Shown here piece by piece: positions 1 to 9,165 of a stretch of DNA of 64,000 nt. The stretch lies in the NCBI RefSeq assembly GCF_012911605.1, contig NZ_JAAMPT010000202.1, forward strand, positions 1 to 64,000. The letters are read 5' to 3'. The notes beneath the pieces are model-generated. The model was not told the origin of the DNA, searched no databases, and saw only the letters and a list, made by a program, of their open reading frames with translations. Made by a program: the position numbers and the translations under genes. Position 1 is the first letter of the stretch, and each line of letters begins with the position of its first letter. This stretch comes from Flavobacterium solisilvae. GTDB taxonomy: Bacteria > Bacteroidota > Bacteroidia > Flavobacteriales > Flavobacteriaceae.

Positions 1-46
1 CCTTTAGTATTGCGAATTAATGAATGTTTTGATATGGGATTAAAAC

Positions 47-83
47 AAAAAACCCCGAAAATCATAAGATTTAAGGGGTTTTG
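47..83 (-). terminator. Intrinsic terminator after tRNA-Ser
   Basis: Arms AAAACCCC and GGGGTTTT enclose an AT-rich loop. Read on the minus strand, the hairpin is followed by a T-rich tract. It lies just downstream of the minus-strand tRNA-Ser. Confidence 0.8.
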
Positions 84-105
84 AAGTACTTTAAAAAGTA
101 TTTTG

Positions 106-190
106 CGGAGAAAGAGGGATTCGAACCCCCGGACCTGTTACAGTCAACAGTTTTCAAGACTGCCGCAATCGACCACTCTGCCATTTCTCC
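106..190 (-). tRNA. tRNA-Ser (anticodon UGA)
   Basis: The reverse complement starts GGAGAAATGGCAGAGTGG and ends with the matching acceptor strand TTTCTCC plus discriminator G. The T-arm has the usual GGTTCGAATCC. The anticodon loop is CTTGAAA, giving anticodon UGA. The 85-nt length with a long variable arm is typical of serine tRNAs. The CCA end is not encoded. It has its own terminator and a promoter-like sequence upstream, so it is probably a single-gene unit. Confidence 0.95.
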
Positions 191-222
191 AATAAGTTGG
201 TACTACTTCCGTAATGCGGATG

Positions 223-252
223 CAAATATAGCAACCTTTTTTATTTTCCAAA
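223..252 (-). promoter_or_regulatory. Bacteroidota-type promoter of tRNA-Ser
   Basis: On the minus strand a TTTG (249-252) is followed 18 nt later by TATATTTG (223-230), which fits the Bacteroidota -33 TTTG and -7 TAnnTTTG consensus. The predicted start lies about 25 nt before the mature tRNA. Confidence 0.6.
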
Positions 253-336
253 ACCTTTTTTGATAAAAAATAAACTATTTTTTCGATTTTTTTATATCCC
301 TTTCATAATCTATTAGTTACCTAAATGTTTTTTTGA

Positions 337-1470
337 TTAATAATTTACATATTCTGTAATTTCTAGACCATAACCAATCATTCCAACGCGTTTTGCTTGG
401 GTAGTGTTTGAAATTAATTTGATTTTTGAGATGTCAATATCATGTAAAATTTGGGCTCCAATACCAAAATCTTTTACATCCATTTTAATTTTTGGTGCTT
501 TTAAAGTTCCTTCCGATTGTAATTGTTTTAGTTCGGTTAATCGATTTAATAAATCGGATGAGTTTACTTCTTGATTGATAAACAATATTGCGCCTTTTCC
601 TTCTTCTTGTATGCGTTTAAACATATCGTCAAGTTTTCGGTCAACATCGTTCGTTAATGTGTTCAAAATATCGTTGTTGGATTGTGTTGAGTTAATTCGA
701 GTAAGAATTGCTTCTCCAGTATTCCAACTGCCTAACGTTAATGCTAAATGGACTTGTTTATTAGTAGTTTGTTGGTATGCTCTTAATCTAAAAGCGCCAA
801 AACGTGTTTGAATTTCAAAGTCTTCTTTTTTGGTAATTAGACTATCGTGTTGCATTCTATATGCTACTAAATCCTCAATGGAAACTAGTTTTAAATCAAA
901 TTTTTTAGCTACTTCAACCAATTGTGGTAAACGCGCCATTGAGCCATCTTCGTTCATGATTTCCACAATAACACCTGCGGGTTTAAATCCTGCTAATCGT
1001 GCAAAATCAATGGCAGCTTCAGTATGACCTGTTCTTCTTAAAACGCCACCTTGTTTTGCTATTAGCGGAAAAATATGTCCTGGTCGAGCTAAATCATACG
1101 GTTTTGTACTTTCATCTATCAATGATAAAACCGTTTTTGCTCTATCGGAAGCCGAAATTCCGGTGGTAACTCCATTACCTTTTAAATCTACAGAAACAGT
1201 AAAAGCCGTTTCCATATGATCGGTATTGTTTTTTACCATCGTGTGCAAGTCGAGTTCATTGCAACGTTTTTCAGTTAAAGGTGCACAAATCAATCCGCGA
1301 CCATGTGTAGCCATGAAATTTATCATTTCGGGTGTTACTTTTTCGGCTGCAGCAAGAAAATCACCTTCGTTTTCTCGATCCTCATCATCAACAACTATAA
1401 TAACTTTTCCTTGACGAATGTCTTCAATGGCTTCTTCTATAGTGTTGAGTTGTATTTTATTGGTACTCAT
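337..1470 (-). CDS. ribB: 3,4-dihydroxy-2-butanone 4-phosphate synthase with degenerate GTP cyclohydrolase II domain
   Basis: The N-terminal half (about residues 1-205) is a DHBP synthase, which makes the four-carbon riboflavin precursor from ribulose 5-phosphate. It shows the acidic metal-binding motif [11 protein letters not shown] (28-38), [10 protein letters not shown] (55-64) and [14 protein letters not shown] (148-161). The C-terminal half (about 215-377) aligns with GTP cyclohydrolase II (DFGIGAQIL at 334-342, a degraded NNP-type motif near 355). However, it has no cysteine at all, so the three zinc-binding Cys are missing, and the EGRGIGL loop is replaced by EGKGAIL. GTP cyclohydrolase activity is therefore unlikely; a separate ribA should exist elsewhere. 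Its ATG overlaps the stop of the upstream lptF-like gene by one base. Confidence 0.9.
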   Translation of the reverse strand: MSTNKIQLNTIEEAIEDIRQGKVIIVVDDEDRENEGDFLAAAEKVTPEMINFMATHGRGLICAPLTEKRCNELDLHTMVKNNTDHMETAFTVSVDLKGNGVTTGISASDRAKTVLSLIDESTKPYDLARPGHIFPLIAKQGGVLRRTGHTEAAIDFARLAGFKPAGVIVEIMNEDGSMARLPQLVEVAKKFDLKLVSIEDLVAYRMQHDSLITKKEDFEIQTRFGAFRLRAYQQTTNKQVHLALTLGSWNTGEAILTRINSTQSNNDILNTLTNDVDRKLDDMFKRIQEEGKGAILFINQEVNSSDLLNRLTELKQLQSEGTLKAPKIKMDVKDFGIGAQILHDIDISKIKLISNTTQAKRVGMIGYGLEITEYVNY

Positions 1471-3356
1471 TAGTTGTTGTTTTCTGTTGTAGTTATTATG
1501 GATTTCAGGAAATTTCGGTTGTATAAATAGAAAAAGATATAAAACGGAAATCCTGCAAAAAGTAGTGTCAATAAGTTAATGTCTTGCTTTTTATTTGTTA
1601 TAAAACTAATTTTAGTAAGTGTAAAATGAGATATCAATATGCTAACAAATAAAAGCAAAGCAGGAACAAATGTATAAAGGTAAGCAATCGTATTTTCGGG
1701 TTTGCCTAAGAATGTTACAATTGCAATTAATACAATATTTGAAACCAATGCAATTGTACTGAATAACTTATATTTTTTTGTTAACGGTTCAAGTTCTAAA
1801 GAATTAATTTTTGGAACTGAAATTGGTTTGCTTTCTGTTTTTTCTTCTACAAAAGTTTCAATTTCGGTTTCAGTTGCATCAGGTGTTTTGATAGCAATTA
1901 CTTTTTCTTTTTTTGCAGGAAAGAAAGAAGCTATTTTGGCAATAAAATCAGAGAACCAATCCATTTGAATAGTTGCACCTTTATCATCGGTTGCTCTTTT
2001 GGTTAAAAAGATAGCTAACGGTAATAAAAGTAAAGTTGAAAGCCAACAACCTAAAAATGGTGTAATTCCGTTTTCTTGGGCTAATTTTTTCCCAAAAGTA
2101 TTTACGAAGTGAAAAACAATAAAAATCATTACGGCAAATACAATAGGTAAACCTAAACCACCTTTTCTGATGATTGCTCCAAGTGGTGCGCCGATAAAAA
2201 ACATTAGAATACACGAAAATGCGACTACAAATTTATCATACAATGCAATCCAGTGCATGTTGATGTTTTTTACTTTATTTTCAAATTCATACTTTGAACC
2301 GTCAATTGAAAATAAATTTGCATCTAAATTGCTTGCCGTTACTCTAATTATTTGCTCTTTTTCGCTTTTGTTAAAATTTGAAAGTAATTCTTTTTTGTTA
2401 AAATCAAGCGGTTCTTTTGTGGTGTCTTTTACTTTATGTGGTTCTTCTTTTGCAAAAGAAATTCCAGTTCTAGCATTGATATTGTCAACATAAGAAGTTA
2501 AGTCCTTTTTATAATTTTTGCTCAAAGAATCAAGTGTATATCGCAGTTCACCAACAGTAAGCATGGTATTGGTATTCGTAATTTGTTCTTCGTCAAGTTT
2601 TACATTGTTTAATTTTGATAAATCAATGTTGATTACATAGCGATCAAATTCACTTTTGGCAAATGGAATTTTTTCGCGCTCTTCATATTTTTTAGGAGTA
2701 ATGTCTTCGTAATAATTTCCGTCTTTTAGAACTAATTTTAAAACATTTGATTTTTCACTACTTACTAATTCGCCCGATTTTGCCTTGATAATAGTAGTGT
2801 TTCCTATTCCTAAATTGGATTTTTTATGAATGGTAACTTTGTCTAAATATCTTCCTTCGTCACCCGATTTTTTTTCAACCTTGATAGTATAATTTCCAAC
2901 TTCACTAAATTGTCCTTCGGCTATTGCCATTGCTGGCTTTACCTGAGCAATATTTCTTCTAAAGTTGATGAATTTATATTCGGCATAAGGAATAACGTTA
3001 TTAGCAAAAATAAAAGCAACTATACTTAAAAAGAGAATGAAAATCGTTAAAAATTTCATCGAACGTTGCAACGATATTCCCGAAGATTTCATAGCAGCAA
3101 ATTCATAGTTTTCTGCTAAACTTCCAAAAGTCATGATTGATGCCAATAAAACCGATAATGGTAAAACCAGCGGAACAACTCGCGGCATGGCAAAAGATAA
3201 AAATTTGATTACCGAAACGAAATCCAAATCTTTTCCTGCTAGTTCACCAATAAATAACCAAACGGTTTGTAAAATGAATATAAATAAAAGAATGACAAAT
3301 ACTGTCGTAAATGTAGAAACGAATAATTTTAATAAGTACTTGTCAAGTATTTTCAC
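1470..3356 (-). CDS. LptF/LptG family LPS export permease
   Basis: This is an inner-membrane permease of the YjgP/YjgQ type, part of the Lpt machine that extracts lipopolysaccharide towards the outer membrane. The N-terminus MKILDKYLLKLFVSTF is typical, followed by paired membrane segments, a periplasmic domain (about 130-370) and further membrane segments after about 375. At 628 residues it is much longer than E. coli LptF/G (about 360). The extra part is a Lys/Glu-rich linker (about 475-530) and at least two more hydrophobic segments at the C-terminus. It is tightly linked to lolA and ribB. Whether it plays the LptF or LptG role cannot be told from sequence. Confidence 0.85.
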   Translation of the reverse strand: MKILDKYLLKLFVSTFTTVFVILLFIFILQTVWLFIGELAGKDLDFVSVIKFLSFAMPRVVPLVLPLSVLLASIMTFGSLAENYEFAAMKSSGISLQRSMKFLTIFILFLSIVAFIFANNVIPYAEYKFINFRRNIAQVKPAMAIAEGQFSEVGNYTIKVEKKSGDEGRYLDKVTIHKKSNLGIGNTTIIKAKSGELVSSEKSNVLKLVLKDGNYYEDITPKKYEEREKIPFAKSEFDRYVINIDLSKLNNVKLDEEQITNTNTMLTVGELRYTLDSLSKNYKKDLTSYVDNINARTGISFAKEEPHKVKDTTKEPLDFNKKELLSNFNKSEKEQIIRVTASNLDANLFSIDGSKYEFENKVKNINMHWIALYDKFVVAFSCILMFFIGAPLGAIIRKGGLGLPIVFAVMIFIVFHFVNTFGKKLAQENGITPFLGCWLSTLLLLPLAIFLTKRATDDKGATIQMDWFSDFIAKIASFFPAKKEKVIAIKTPDATETEIETFVEEKTESKPISVPKINSLELEPLTKKYKLFSTIALVSNIVLIAIVTFLGKPENTIAYLYTFVPALLLFVSILISHFTLTKISFITNKKQDINLLTLLFAGFPFYIFFYLYNRNFLKSIITTTENNN

Positions 3357-3362
3357 TTGGTT

Positions 3363-4004
3363 TTAATCTAATTTGTTGATGTAGTAATTAGGGTATTTAC
3401 TGGCAACAAAGGTAAACTGATTTTTTGATAAGGGCTGATTTGTTTTAAAAGAATTAACAGTCAAAGTAGTTTTTGTGCCATTTTTTCCCATTTCAATCAC
3501 GTTATAAATGTGCTTTGTTTGCGAATCTATACCTAAAAGGATTTCTTTACGAGCATCTTTTGCATTGGTTGGAACCAATTTTATGTACTGAATTTTTCTT
3601 CCTTTTACATCTTGAACAATATCCCAGTAATATTTATATCCGCTATTAAAAAAAGTCAACATTTTGGCTGGAGTTATAGCATTATCGCCTTTTTCCTCAA
3701 CTCCAGCAATAGTAATTTCTTCATCTTCTGGAACGATGGTGTAATTTTTTTTGCCATCAAAAATTTTGGTAATTCCCATAAAGTTTAAGTAATATTTATT
3801 GCCGCTAAGAATAACATTTCCTTTACTTTCTTTGTTGATGTTTTCTTTTCCGTTGTATAATGAATATTTAAAATCTATAACAATATTGTCATACGCTTTT
3901 ATCTTTGCAGTAACTTGATCCAATAAATCTTTAGCTTTTTTGTCTTGAGCGTTCATCGAAAAGCTCAAAAGAAGTACTAAAACTAATGATATTAAATTTT
4001 TCAT
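3363..4004 (-). CDS. LolA-like outer membrane lipoprotein carrier protein
   Basis: This is a periplasmic LolA/LolB-fold carrier. The precursor starts MKNLISLVLVLLLSFSMNAQ, a signal peptide ending at Ala-Gln as is usual in flavobacteria, and a DUF4292/LolA-like beta body follows. A longer reading frame begins at 4025, but those seven codons overlap the end of ftsK and precede the signal peptide. The ATG at 4004, four bases after the ftsK stop, is the better start. It sits between ftsK and the lptF-like gene, linking lipoprotein and LPS transport in one operon. Confidence 0.8.
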   Translation of the reverse strand: MKNLISLVLVLLLSFSMNAQDKKAKDLLDQVTAKIKAYDNIVIDFKYSLYNGKENINKESKGNVILSGNKYYLNFMGITKIFDGKKNYTIVPEDEEITIAGVEEKGDNAITPAKMLTFFNSGYKYYWDIVQDVKGRKIQYIKLVPTNAKDARKEILLGIDSQTKHIYNVIEMGKNGTKTTLTVNSFKTNQPLSKNQFTFVASKYPNYYINKLD

Positions 4005-4008
4005 GGTG

Positions 4009-6495
4009 CTAATTATTTTGTTCATTGTTTAAAAATTGTTCCAAAGAAGCCAAATCAGAAATGTTTACACTTCGCGCTTTACTTCCTTCAAATGGACCAA
4101 CAATTCCTGCAGCTTCTAATTGATCAATCAATCTTCCGGCACGATTGTAACCCAGTTTCAATTTTCTTTGCAATAATGATGCCGAACCTTGTTGAGCCGT
4201 AACAATTATTTCTGCTGCATCTCTAAATAAGCTATCTCTTTCTGAAATATCTATGTCAAGATTTACGCTACTTCCTTCTTCGCCGACATATTCTGGTAGC
4301 AAATAAGCACTTGCATAGGCTTTTTGTGAACCAATATAATCTACAATTTTTTCTACTTCGGGTGTATCTACAAAAGCACACTGCACACGAACTAAGTCAT
4401 TTCCATTAGAAAATAATAAATCTCCACGTCCAATCAATTGATCTGCGCCACCAGTATCAAGAATGGTTCTTGAATCGATCTTAGAAGTTACTCTAAACGC
4501 AATTCTAGCAGGGAAATTGGCTTTTATCATACCCGTAATTACATTAACCGATGGACGTTGCGTTGCAATAATTAAATGTATTCCAATGGCACGAGCTAAT
4601 TGAGCCAAACGAGCAATTGGTGTTTCCACTTCTTTTCCTGCAGTCATAATTAAGTCGGCAAACTCATCGACAACCAAAACGATATATGGTAAAAAGCGAT
4701 GTCCGTTTTCTGGATTTAATTTTCTGGTTTTGAACTTTTCGTTGTATTCTTTAATGTTTCGAACCATGGCATCTTTTAACAACGAATAACGATTGTCCAT
4801 TTCGATACAAAGTGAATTCAGTGTGTTTATTACCTTAGAATTATCAGTGATAATTGCATCTTCAACATCAGGTAATTTTGCTAAATAATGACGCTCAATT
4901 TTATTGAATAAAGTAAGCTCAACTTTCTTTGGATCGACCAAAACAAATTTAACTTCGGCTGGATGTTTTTTGTATAAAATAGAAGTCAAAACCGCATTCA
5001 ATCCAACCGATTTTCCTTGACCAGTTGCTCCGGCCATCAATAAGTGAGGCATTTTAGCTAAATCAACTACAAAAGTTTCGTTGGAAATGGTTTTTCCTAA
5101 TGCAATTGGCAATTCCATTTCGGCTTCTTGAAATTTAGCCGATGAAATAACTGTTTTCATTGGAACCATCGTTGGATTTTTATTTGGAACTTCAATACCA
5201 ATCGTTCCTTTTCCTGGAATTGGCGCAATAATACGAATTCCCAAAGCTGCCAATGATAATGCAATATCGTCTTCTAAACTTTTAATTTTTGAAATACGAA
5301 TTCCGGCATCGGGAACAATTTCATACAGCGTAACCGATGGTCCAACGGTTGCTTTAATTTGAGAAATTGTAATTCCATAGTTTTTTAAAGTTTCAACAAT
5401 TCGGTTTTTGTTGCTTTCAAGTTCTTCTTGGTTGATTGTAATTCCAACTGATGCATATTCTTTTAATAAATCTATCGTTGGAAACTTATAATTTGATAAT
5501 TCTAAGGTTGGATCAAATTCTCCAAAATCTGCAACCAGTTTTGAAGCTAGATTTTCCGCGATAACATCTTCATCGGCAGCTTTTTCAATAACAAAATCTT
5601 CATCGGTTGATACCGAAATCGGTTCAGTAACTTGTGGATTTTCAACGACCAAAGTTGGAGTTGGAATTGGAGTTATTGGTTTTATTGTTGGTTCGAGATT
5701 AATTTCGGAAGCATGTTCAATTGTTGGTTTCAAAGCTTCTTTGTTAATTTCAAAATTGGATGTAATCAATGTTGGCTCAGGAATTTCTTCTTCCTCGATT
5801 TCTTCTTTAACGGCAAATTCTTCAAGATTGTATTCTTTTGAAGTAGTTGGAGCAACGACATCTTTGTTATCTGTCATGCTTTTTAAATCATCGCTAATAT
5901 CTTTTCGTTTTTTCTCAAAAAAGGATTTTATCGAGTCAGGAGAAACTTTGATTTTGAAGACAATGTAAACTATAATTGAGAACGCAACGAGTAAAAGTGT
6001 TCCAATTTTTCCAAGATAATCTTGAAAAAACAAGTTCATTTCATAGCCAATTGTTCCACCAAGTTCGGGTAACGATGTGGCAAAAAATCCAAAACAAATA
6101 GATAAAATGATGATGGCAAACAAATCCCAAAACCAAGTGTTTTTTAATCTTTTTATGGGTAAATCAAGTAGTAAAAAGGTTCCACTTAAAAAGAATAATT
6201 TCACAAAAAGAAAAGATGCAGCACCAAAACCTCTGTATATAAATAAATTAGAAACATAAGCTCCAAATTTTCCTAACCAATTTCCAACAACTTCATTTCG
6301 GTCACTTAGATCATTAACAGCACTTTGATCGTTTTGTCCGTGAATGAAAAATGAAATGAAAGAAAGCAGTAAAGCAATTGACGATAATACCAAAACAAAT
6401 CCCAAAAGAACTTTATATTGCTTTAATCTATTGGAGTTTTTGATTGGGTTTTTATCTTTTGGTTCTGTTGTTTCTTTTTTTACTTGTTTTGCCAT
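4009..6495 (-). CDS. ftsK: DNA translocase FtsK
   Basis: This is a septal DNA pump that clears chromosome termini during division. Four hydrophobic segments lie in the first about 180 residues, followed by a Pro/Glu/Thr-rich linker (about 200-310), the alpha/beta RecA-like motor and a C-terminal winged-helix gamma domain. Walker A is GATGQGKS (about 489-496) and Walker B is in VLVVDEFADL. The gamma domain contains GSASLLQRKLKLGYNRAGR, the part that reads KOPS-like DNA. The 828-residue length is normal for Bacteroidota, whose linker is much shorter than that of E. coli. It lies between dgkA and lolA. Confidence 0.95.
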   Translation of the reverse strand: MAKQVKKETTEPKDKNPIKNSNRLKQYKVLLGFVLVLSSIALLLSFISFFIHGQNDQSAVNDLSDRNEVVGNWLGKFGAYVSNLFIYRGFGAASFLFVKLFFLSGTFLLLDLPIKRLKNTWFWDLFAIIILSICFGFFATSLPELGGTIGYEMNLFFQDYLGKIGTLLLVAFSIIVYIVFKIKVSPDSIKSFFEKKRKDISDDLKSMTDNKDVVAPTTSKEYNLEEFAVKEEIEEEEIPEPTLITSNFEINKEALKPTIEHASEINLEPTIKPITPIPTPTLVVENPQVTEPISVSTDEDFVIEKAADEDVIAENLASKLVADFGEFDPTLELSNYKFPTIDLLKEYASVGITINQEELESNKNRIVETLKNYGITISQIKATVGPSVTLYEIVPDAGIRISKIKSLEDDIALSLAALGIRIIAPIPGKGTIGIEVPNKNPTMVPMKTVISSAKFQEAEMELPIALGKTISNETFVVDLAKMPHLLMAGATGQGKSVGLNAVLTSILYKKHPAEVKFVLVDPKKVELTLFNKIERHYLAKLPDVEDAIITDNSKVINTLNSLCIEMDNRYSLLKDAMVRNIKEYNEKFKTRKLNPENGHRFLPYIVLVVDEFADLIMTAGKEVETPIARLAQLARAIGIHLIIATQRPSVNVITGMIKANFPARIAFRVTSKIDSRTILDTGGADQLIGRGDLLFSNGNDLVRVQCAFVDTPEVEKIVDYIGSQKAYASAYLLPEYVGEEGSSVNLDIDISERDSLFRDAAEIIVTAQQGSASLLQRKLKLGYNRAGRLIDQLEAAGIVGPFEGSKARSVNISDLASLEQFLNNEQNN

Positions 6496-6539
6496 TAGTA
6501 CATTTTAATTGCTATAAAAATAGAAATTTAATTGAGAGT

Positions 6540-6914
6540 TTACATAAATTTTGGAACATAAATCAATAGTCCAATAGCGATTGCTGCCAAAGCTGCAAAT
6601 AAAACTGCTCCAGCTGCAATGTCTTTTATGAAACCAATTTTGTTATGAAATTCCGGATGAATGAAATCGGCAATTTTTTCAATGGCTGTGTTTAGACTTT
6701 CAATTCCTAGAACTAATCCAAAAGCTAGAATTTGCATCATCCATTCCTCGCGAGAAATTTCAAAAACAAATCCAGCAATGATGAGCAAAAGTGCAATGGT
6801 AAATTGAACCATCACGCTATGTTCAGTTGTGATTAGTTTGAATGCGCCTTTGAATGCAAATCCAATACTTTTTAATCTTCCGGTAAAAAAGGAGTTGTCT
6901 TTTTCGAATTCCAT
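6540..6914 (-). CDS. dgkA: Diacylglycerol kinase (DgkA-type)
   Basis: This is a small integral membrane kinase of the prokaryotic DgkA/undecaprenol kinase family, recycling diacylglycerol or undecaprenol. It is 124 residues with three hydrophobic helices and the family signature ESLNTAIEKIADF in the active-site region. It starts ten bases after tpx ends and is followed by ftsK on the same strand. Whether the true substrate is diacylglycerol or undecaprenol cannot be decided here. Confidence 0.85.
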   Translation of the reverse strand: MEFEKDNSFFTGRLKSIGFAFKGAFKLITTEHSVMVQFTIALLLIIAGFVFEISREEWMMQILAFGLVLGIESLNTAIEKIADFIHPEFHNKIGFIKDIAAGAVLFAALAAIAIGLLIYVPKFM

Positions 6915-6924
6915 TGGTATGAAA

Positions 6925-7422
6925 TTATAACGAAGCTAGTGCTAATTCATAATTTGGTTCGTCAGCAATTTCAGGAACTTGTTCAGTATATTTCACAGTT
7001 CCGTTTTCGTCTAAAACGATAATTACTCTTGAATGTAAACCTGCTAAAACGCTATCGGTAATTTCTAAACCATAGTCTTTTCCAAAACTTCCTGTTTTAA
7101 AATCAGAAAGATTGATTACGTTTTCTAAACCTTCTGCGCCACAAAAACGTTTTTGAGCAAAAGGTAAATCACGAGAAATGCAAAGTACTTTAGTGTTTTC
7201 TAAAGCGCTAGCTTTTGCATTAAAAGTTCTAACGGATGTTGCACAAGTTCCAGTATCGATACTTGGAAAAATGTTTAATACCAATTTACTTCCAGCAAAA
7301 TCTGCCAATGAAGCTATAGATAAATCATTTTTTACTAATTGAAATTCAGGAGCTTTTGTTCCAACTTTTGGTAATTCGCCCGAAGTATTTATTGCGTTTC
7401 CGCCTAATGTTATTGCTGCCAT
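6925..7422 (-). CDS. tpx: Thiol peroxidase Tpx
   Basis: This is an atypical 2-Cys peroxiredoxin that reduces hydroperoxides with thioredoxin. The peroxidatic Cys60 is in SIDTGTCATSVRTF and the resolving Cys94 is in KRFCGAEG, matching the Cys61/Cys95 spacing of E. coli Tpx. It is 165 residues, the family's normal length. It appears to be the first gene of the tpx-dgkA-ftsK-lolA-lptF-ribB run, with a TAnnTTTG box 20 nt upstream. Confidence 0.93.
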   Translation of the reverse strand: MAAITLGGNAINTSGELPKVGTKAPEFQLVKNDLSIASLADFAGSKLVLNIFPSIDTGTCATSVRTFNAKASALENTKVLCISRDLPFAQKRFCGAEGLENVINLSDFKTGSFGKDYGLEITDSVLAGLHSRVIIVLDENGTVKYTEQVPEIADEPNYELALASL

Positions 7423-7442
7423 TTTGTATAATTTTAAAAGGT

Positions 7443-7450
7443 CAAAAGTA
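7443..7450 (-). promoter_or_regulatory. Candidate -7 box upstream of tpx operon
   Basis: TACTTTTG on the minus strand fits TAnnTTTG and lies 20 nt before the tpx ATG. No clear -33 TTTG is present at the usual spacing. Confidence 0.4.
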
Positions 7451-7562
7451 GGGAATTATTTTGGAAATTTAAAAAGCATATTCTATGTTCCATCTCACAA
7501 GAAATGATTGTTAACTCTTAATCTAATTATCTCCGTTTTTTATGTAAAGCATTATAAACAAA

Positions 7563-7592
7563 AAAGTCCTGATGTTTTCAGGACTTTTATAA
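7563..7592 (-). terminator. Intrinsic terminator after lpdA
   Basis: AAAGTCCTGA and TCAGGACTTT form a stem with a short loop, followed on the minus strand by a T run, directly after the lpdA stop codon. Confidence 0.85.
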
Positions 7593-7603
7593 TTTGTACT
7601 TAA

Positions 7604-9007
7604 CTAAACGTGTAACGCTCGATTATCTGTAGCTGCTAAAGCTGCTTCTTTAATTGCTTCTGCAAATGTTGGATGTGCATGAGACATTCTAGAAATATCT
7701 TCGGCTGATGCTCTAAATTCCATTGCGGTTACAGCTTCTGCAATTAAATCGGCACAACGAGCACCAATCATGTGAACACCAAGAACTTCGTCAGTTTTAG
7801 CATCAGCAAGAATTTTTACAAATCCGTCAGTATCACCACCAGCACGAGCTCTTCCTAGAGCTTTGAAAGGAAAACTTCCTGCTTTATATGCAACTCCAGC
7901 TTCTTTTAATTGCTCTTCTGTTTTTCCAACCGCAGCAACTTCTGGCCAAGTGTAAACTACTCCAGGAATTAAATTATAATCGATATGTGGTTTTTGACCA
8001 GCCAAAATTTCGGCTACCATTACACCTTCTTCTTCAGCTTTGTGAGCTAGCATTGCACCACGAACTACGTCACCAATTGCATAAATATTTGGAACATTGG
8101 TTTGCAAATGATCGTTTACTTCGATTTGACCTCTATCAGTAACTTTCACTCCAGCTTTATCTGCATTTAATCCATCAGTATAAGGACGACGACCAACAGA
8201 AACTAGCGAATAATCTCCTTCTAAAGTGATGATTTCTCCTTTTGCATTTTCTGCTTTTACAGTAACCGTTTTTCCTTTTCTGTCAACCGATTGTACTTTG
8301 TGTGAAGTATAGAATTTCATTCCTTGCTTTTTCAACACTTTTGTTAATTCTTTAGACAATGCAGCATCCATTCCTGGAATAATTCTGTCCATAAATTCAA
8401 CGACTGAAACTTGTGCACCAAGACGAAGATATACTTGTCCTAATTCAATTCCGATAACGCCACCACCAATAATTACTAAATGTTTTGGAACTTCTGGTAA
8501 TTTTAAAGCTTCAGTAGAAGTGATTATTCTTTCTTTGTCTAATTTTATAAATGGTAAGCTTGATGGTTTTGAACCTGTTGCAATAATAATGTTTTTAGCT
8601 TCGATAACTTCAGATGAACCGTCGGCTTTTGTAACTTTAACATGAGTTGCATCTTCAAATGAACCAATACCTTCAAAAACAGTGATTTTATTTTTGTCCA
8701 TTAAAAATTTCACTCCGCCAGATGTTTGGTCAACAACGGCTTGTTTGCGAGCAATCATTTTTTCAAGATTTACTTTTACTTTGCCCGAAACTTCAATTCC
8801 GTGATCGGCAAAATGTTGTAATTCTTCGTAATGGTGTGATGATGCTAAAAGAGCTTTTGATGGAATGCAACCTACGTTAAGACACGTTCCGCCAAGTGTT
8901 GGATATTTTTCTATGATTGCTGTTTTGAAACCTAATTGGGCACAACGGATTGCTGATACATATCCACCTGGACCAGAACCTATAATGACTACGTCAAATG
9001 AACTCAT
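7604..9007 (-). CDS. lpdA: Dihydrolipoyl dehydrogenase (E3)
   Basis: This FAD flavoenzyme reoxidises dihydrolipoamide in the pyruvate and 2-oxoglutarate dehydrogenase complexes and in glycine cleavage. It has the FAD loop GSGPGG (10-15), the redox disulfide in GGTCLNVGCIPSK (Cys42 and Cys47), an NAD-binding GGGVIGIELG in the middle, and the catalytic His-Glu region SHAHPTFAEA near 445. It is 467 residues, a full-length family member. It is monocistronic, with a minus-strand TAATTTTG box at 9056-9063 and a terminator. No E1 or E2 gene is nearby. Confidence 0.95.
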   Translation of the reverse strand: MSSFDVVIIGSGPGGYVSAIRCAQLGFKTAIIEKYPTLGGTCLNVGCIPSKALLASSHHYEELQHFADHGIEVSGKVKVNLEKMIARKQAVVDQTSGGVKFLMDKNKITVFEGIGSFEDATHVKVTKADGSSEVIEAKNIIIATGSKPSSLPFIKLDKERIITSTEALKLPEVPKHLVIIGGGVIGIELGQVYLRLGAQVSVVEFMDRIIPGMDAALSKELTKVLKKQGMKFYTSHKVQSVDRKGKTVTVKAENAKGEIITLEGDYSLVSVGRRPYTDGLNADKAGVKVTDRGQIEVNDHLQTNVPNIYAIGDVVRGAMLAHKAEEEGVMVAEILAGQKPHIDYNLIPGVVYTWPEVAAVGKTEEQLKEAGVAYKAGSFPFKALGRARAGGDTDGFVKILADAKTDEVLGVHMIGARCADLIAEAVTAMEFRASAEDISRMSHAHPTFAEAIKEAALAATDNRALHV

Positions 9008-9057
9008 GATATTATTTTTTTGTGTGTTTTATGTGTTTTTTTTATAAAAGTCGTACA

Positions 9058-9165
9058 AAATTACGAATTCAAATTCAATTTCAATATCAAATTCAAAAAT
9101 CAATTTCAAGTTCAAAAGTCAATTTCGAAAATCAACTTCAAAATTCAATTTCAACTTCAAAAAAT
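9058..9165. repeat. Degenerate TTGAAA-type short repeat tract
   Basis: About 100 bp made almost only of CAAATTC/CAATTTC-like units (TTGAAA, TTGAAT, TTGATT on the other strand) with six- to seven-base periodicity. The same kind of tract occurs at 10480-10505, 16987-17061 and 40701-40905. Confidence 0.75.

Noticed and set aside
4005..4025. Longer LolA start at 4025
   Set aside because: It overlaps ftsK and puts seven residues before a good signal peptide; the ATG at 4004 is better.
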